From positions 1 to 9,041 of the forward strand of contig DAOUSQ010000031.1 of assembly GCA_030627145.1 (NCBI GenBank): a DNA stretch of 9,041 bases. Reading direction: 5' to 3'. Of this stretch, positions 6,323 to 9,041 are shown one piece after another. The notes beneath the pieces are model-generated. The model ran no database searches. It had not been told where the DNA came from and saw only the letters and a program-made list of their open reading frames with translations. Made by a program: the position numbers and the translations under genes. How positions within the stretch are numbered: position 1 is the stretch's first letter; every line of letters starts with the position of its first letter. This DNA comes from Syntrophomonadaceae bacterium (GTDB taxonomy: Bacteria; Bacillota_B; Syntrophomonadia; Syntrophomonadales; Syntrophomonadaceae).

Positions 6323-7903
6323 TTAATCCAAATTAGCATCTATCCTCTTGATATTTTGAATAATGTGATTATAATCTTTTTTTCTCCAGTTGTTTTTAAA
6401 CATTTCATGAAGTTTTAAACGCAGCTCCAAATACATTTGTTCTGCAAGTATAGCTTTATCAACATCATCACCAGTAAAACGTGTTTTAGCACAATTCTGC
6501 TCTGTAGGGTTGAGTTCATATTCATCCAGCCACTCTGGAATATATACTGGGATCTTCATTTCTTTTTCGAAAACTTCAGCAAGAGCAAGCTGTGACTGTT
6601 CTTCACCATGAACAAGGAATATTCCTTGGGGTGGAAATACAAAATTTTTTATCCAGTCTATTAAGGCTTTTCGATCAGCATGGGCAGAATACGCTTCAAT
6701 GGTTTTTATATCTGCTTTCACTTCGACCTTTTCTCCATGGATAGTTACTAATTTTTCACCATCAACTATTCTTCTTCCCAATGTACCGGTAGCCTGGTAA
6801 CCTACAAAAAGTATCGTTGATTCAGGTCGCCATAAATTATGTTTGAGGTGGTGTTTGATTCTTCCTGCATCACACATACCACTGGCTGAAATAATAATTG
6901 TTTTATTCCGGACATTATTTAACATCATCGATTCTTCCCGGGTACGAGAAAAATGTAAGTTAGGCAGTTTTAACGGATGTTCAGAATAATCCATAAGCTG
7001 CCTGGTCGCGTAGTCATAACATTCAATATGTTTTTGGAAAATCTGTGTAGCTGCAATTGCTAATGGACTATCTATATATAAATTTATAGATGGGGCTAAC
7101 TGACCTTCGTTATACAACTGACTCAAGTCATATAAAAGATCTTGAGTTCTTTCAACTGCAAAAGCGGGAATTATTAAATTTCCCCCTTTACGCATGGTTT
7201 CATCAATAACTTCTTTTAGTTGTTCACTACGACTTGATATCTGTTCATGATACCTATTACCGTAGGTTGATTCCATAACAACATAATCGGCATTCTCAAT
7301 TATTGACGGGTCTTTAACTATAGGTTGATTTTTCTGCCCTAGATCTCCACTGAATACAATTTTCAACTTATTGTTATCTTCTTCTACCCATACTTCAATA
7401 ATACAGGAACCTAAAATATGCCCTGCATCTCTTAATCTGATTTCAACACCAGGAGCCAGATTAATTATTTCATCCATATTCAAGGAGCTGAACTGAGACA
7501 AACAATCCACTGCATCCTGCTGTGTATAAATAGGTTCCAAAAGCAATTTACCTGCCCGTTTGAGTTTACGGTTCTTTCGTTCTATTTCAGATTCTTGAAT
7601 AGAACCCGAATCAGGGAGTAACACATTAGCCAGTTCCTCAGTAGCATGGCTACAGTAGATAGGACCCTTAAATCCATGCTTGCACAACTTGGGTATTAAT
7701 CCAATATGATCTATATGAGCATGAGTAACAACTAAAAAATCAATAGATTGTGGATTAACTATAAATTCCTTATAGTTTTTTTCTCTTATTTCTTTTGGCC
7801 CTTGAAAAAGACCACAGTCAACAGCAAATCGTACATCCTGAGTTTCTACTAAAAAAAATGACCCAGTGACAGTTTTTGTAGCGCCTAGAAACTTGAGCTG
7901 CAT
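6323..7903 (-). CDS. Beta-CASP metallo-beta-lactamase-fold ribonuclease
   Basis: Zinc-dependent nuclease of the beta-CASP group (CPSF73 / Thermus TTHA0252 type), expected to cut or trim RNA in the cytosol. Zinc-site residues are visible: VDCG (29-32), THAHIDH (60-66), H162 in DAGHILGS, and D187 in SGDLG. The beta-CASP domain begins at MESTYGNR (210-217), with IIPAFAVERTQ (244-254), SASGMCDAGRIKHH (339-352) and QATGTLGR (370-377). The metallo-lactamase part resumes with SAHADRKAL (406-414) and LVHGE (430-434). It is about 526 residues, longer than the roughly 430 of compact members, with a charged helical tail from about 467. I prefer ATG 7903 over an in-frame TTG at 7906 because GGGGGA then sits eight bases upstream. 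It follows the 158-residue gene by about 35 nt, probably on one transcript, and ends in a strong terminator. The physiological RNA target is unknown. Confidence 0.93.
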   Translation of the reverse strand: MQLKFLGATKTVTGSFFLVETQDVRFAVDCGLFQGPKEIREKNYKEFIVNPQSIDFLVVTHAHIDHIGLIPKLCKHGFKGPIYCSHATEELANVLLPDSGSIQESEIERKNRKLKRAGKLLLEPIYTQQDAVDCLSQFSSLNMDEIINLAPGVEIRLRDAGHILGSCIIEVWVEEDNNKLKIVFSGDLGQKNQPIVKDPSIIENADYVVMESTYGNRYHEQISSRSEQLKEVIDETMRKGGNLIIPAFAVERTQDLLYDLSQLYNEGQLAPSINLYIDSPLAIAATQIFQKHIECYDYATRQLMDYSEHPLKLPNLHFSRTREESMMLNNVRNKTIIISASGMCDAGRIKHHLKHNLWRPESTILFVGYQATGTLGRRIVDGEKLVTIHGEKVEVKADIKTIEAYSAHADRKALIDWIKNFVFPPQGIFLVHGEEQSQLALAEVFEKEMKIPVYIPEWLDEYELNPTEQNCAKTRFTGDDVDKAILAEQMYLELRLKLHEMFKNNWRKKDYNHIIQNIKRIDANLD

Positions 7904-7938
7904 CAATTAGTCCCCCATTTAGAGTATATATTATTATA

Positions 7939-8415
7939 TTATACAGCAATTATTCTCCGTGTGTCCTTTTCTTGTGATAGTTTGTTATATTGTTGATAAA
8001 AATCGATAATCTCCCATCTTATTATGCTGCTATCGCCACCTTGTAAAGCCCTTTCAATATTCTCAAAACTGGTCCTGCCAAATTCCTTAACTACCTCATT
8101 ACTGTCAAGTTCGTTAATATGCTCACTGTATTTGCAATGTACTTGCCCAAAAATTCCCCAGTATAGTTCCTTTATTCCCTGTATTCTTTTTGTAATCTGA
8201 TTAATATTAAATTCATCCTTTTCAACAATGTGTAACAGGCTGTGAAACAGATTGTGCAATAATTTGTTTTGAAAAATTGCTACCTTTACTTCACGTTTAT
8301 ACTGCTTACACAGTAAATAACGTATATAATCCTTCAATTCCTTCCGCCCTGTCGGAATAAGAACCTGGTATGCATTCAGGATTTCTAATTCACCAGTAGT
8401 TATATCTCCGAGCAC
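7939..8415 (-). CDS. Unrecognised 158-residue protein upstream of the ribonuclease
   Basis: I do not recognise the family. The protein appears all-helical and cytosolic, with no signal peptide or transmembrane segment. Residues 1-45 (GELEILNAYQVLIPTGRKELKDYIRYLLCKQYKRE is spread over 8-42) read as two or three helices of the kind found in small regulators. Residues 50-66 carry an H-x3-H-x3-H ladder in HNLFHSLLH (54-62). Residues 104-124 (DSNEVVKEFGRTSFENIERAL) look conserved in character. The GTG start at 8415 is decided by AGGAGG seven bases upstream. The gene leads a short unit with the beta-CASP ribonuclease about 35 nt downstream, so a regulatory or partner role for that enzyme is possible, but this rests on position only. 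Its ribosome binding site lies inside a predicted leader hairpin. Confidence 0.85.
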   Translation of the reverse strand: MLGDITTGELEILNAYQVLIPTGRKELKDYIRYLLCKQYKREVKVAIFQNKLLHNLFHSLLHIVEKDEFNINQITKRIQGIKELYWGIFGQVHCKYSEHINELDSNEVVKEFGRTSFENIERALQGGDSSIIRWEIIDFYQQYNKLSQEKDTRRIIAV

Positions 8416-8419
8416 AGAA

Positions 8420-8458
8420 AAACCTCCTTTTAGTTTTTTCTACTATTAAAGAAGGTTT
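8420..8458 (-). promoter_or_regulatory. Leader hairpin sequestering the Shine-Dalgarno of the 158-residue gene
   Basis: On the minus-strand RNA, AAACCUUCUUU (8458-8448) can pair along 11 bp, with one G-U wobble, with AAAGGAGGUUU (8430-8420). The second arm contains the whole AGGAGG ribosome binding site. The stem can continue past a 2-nt bulge by UAGU/ACUA, closing a 7-nt A-rich loop. When folded, the structure would block ribosome access to the GTG start at 8415. The pairing is seen directly; a regulatory role is inferred. Confidence 0.55.
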
Positions 8459-8483
8459 CCATTTCACGTTATATAATTCCTTT
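8456..8483 (-). promoter_or_regulatory. Candidate SigH-like promoter for the 158-residue gene
   Basis: On the minus strand AAAGGAATT (8483-8475) fits the Bacillus SigH -35 consensus RNAGGAWWW. After 12 bases, ATGGAAA (8462-8456) fits the -10 consensus RNNGAAT in all but the last base. The -10 box overlaps the 5' arm of the leader hairpin, so transcription from it would start within that arm, which partly argues against using both. A weak SigA alternative (TTACGA, 17 bp, TATATA) lies in the same region. In such AT-rich sequence a chance match is possible. Confidence 0.25.
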
Positions 8484-8560
8484 AGTTAATTATCGTAATA
8501 TTATTGTTAAATTCATTACTATTCGCTATTATTCTTTATTAATAACCTTATTTTGGTATT

Positions 8561-9041
8561 CTATCCTTTTCTATGTCGATTTAAAAAACTTCCCATCCTT
8601 TCTATTGCTTCTTCTATATTATTAACACTTGCAGCATAACAGCATCTTATGAAACCTTCTCCATTACTACCAAAAACATTGCCGGGTACCACTGCCACCT
8701 GTTCTTCAATCAAGAATTTTTCACAAAATTCTTCACTATTCATACCAGAGGTTTTTATTGAGGGAAAACAGTAAAATGCCCCCTTGGGTTCAAAACAGTC
8801 CAACACTATCTCCTGCATTCCTGAAAGGATTATTTTCCTGCGATAATTATAATCATCCACCATTTTCCTCATTTCACCCTCACCATGCCGCATTGCTTCT
8901 ATTGCTGCTTGTTGGCTCATTATGGGAGCACACATAATTGTATATTGATGAATTTTATTCATAGCTTCAATAATTTCAGGATGTCCACAGGCATAACCAA
9001 TCCTCCACCCGGTCATTGCAAAGGCTTTAGAAAAACCGTTC
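8561..9041 (-). CDS. Class I/II aminotransferase, C-terminal part (cut by window end)
   Basis: PLP-dependent fold-type I aminotransferase of the aspartate/aromatic group (PatA/YugH-like). 159 residues are in the window. They begin at NGFSKAFAMTGWRIGYACG, where the lysine of SKAFAMTG (codon 9028-9026) is the Schiff-base residue and GWRIGY is the family signature after it. The C-terminal small domain follows, with PKGAFYCFPSI, VAVVPGNVFGSNGEGFIRCCYA (the arginine is the expected carboxylate-binding residue), and an IEEAIERM helix before the TAG stop. The N-terminal 220 or so residues lie outside the window. Substrates probably include aspartate, alanine or aromatic amino acids, but the available part does not decide this. 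No strong terminator is visible after the stop, so some read-through into the 158-residue gene, 145 nt downstream, is possible. Confidence 0.9.
   Translation of the reverse strand, partial: NGFSKAFAMTGWRIGYACGHPEIIEAMNKIHQYTIMCAPIMSQQAAIEAMRHGEGEMRKMVDDYNYRRKIILSGMQEIVLDCFEPKGAFYCFPSIKTSGMNSEEFCEKFLIEEQVAVVPGNVFGSNGEGFIRCCYAASVNNIEEAIERMGSFLNRHRKG

Noticed and set aside
6200..8496. The 11-mer TTAATTATCGT shared by the gaps at 6200-6210 and 8486-8496
   Set aside because: Both gaps are extremely AT-rich, and a rough estimate gives a fair chance of one such shared 11-mer by accident.
1..9041. CRISPR array, tRNA, rRNA or insertion sequence
   Set aside because: No regular direct repeats with spacers, no cloverleaf-like sequences, and no transposase or terminal inverted repeats were seen on either strand.

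Overview
The window looks like a chromosomal segment of a low-GC Bacillota (Firmicutes), most likely an anaerobic clostridial or halanaerobial lineage. The support is AT-rich DNA, strong AGGAGG-type ribosome binding sites with frequent GTG/TTG starts, a DnaD/DnaB-type helicase-loader protein (a Bacillota family), a SigH-like promoter candidate, and a phenylacetate-CoA ligase beside an aminotransferase, as seen in amino-acid-fermenting anaerobes. The lineage is inferred from gene content only. Every gene reads on the minus strand, so transcription runs from position 9041 towards 1.

Layout in transcription order. (a) 9041-8561: the C-terminal part of a class I/II aminotransferase of the aspartate/aromatic type, cut by the window edge. 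(b) 8415-6323: a two-gene unit of an unrecognised 158-residue protein and a beta-CASP metallo-beta-lactamase ribonuclease. It is preceded by a leader whose predicted hairpin would bury the first gene's Shine-Dalgarno sequence, and it is closed by a clear intrinsic terminator at 6282-6306. (c) 6168-2352: a unit with its own extended -10 promoter, which carries a perfect 8-bp inverted repeat. It contains a DnaD/DnaB-like helicase loader, a divergent DnaB-family replicative helicase, a translationally coupled 100-residue protein of unknown function, and spermidine synthase. (d) 2259-1846: a truncated sodium:solute symporter, probably a pseudogene. (e) 1724-1: phenylacetate-CoA ligase followed at 12 nt by the N-terminal part of a HisC-type aminotransferase, cut by the window edge.

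The most interesting part is (c). A loader with the winged-helix plus two-DDBH2 layout of Bacillus DnaB lies next to a hexameric DnaB-type helicase whose segment between the sensor glutamine and the arginine-finger strand is clearly short for the family. The helicase is coupled by a TAATG overlap to an unknown small protein. No integrase, capsid, terminase or plasmid gene is visible, so this may be a resident secondary replication or restart module, or a domesticated remnant of a phage or plasmid replication cassette. It shares a transcript with a polyamine enzyme, which is an unusual partnership.

The aromatic pair in (e) fits transamination of aromatic amino acids and handling of the resulting aryl-acetates. 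The missing middle enzyme, an indolepyruvate:ferredoxin oxidoreductase, is not in the window.
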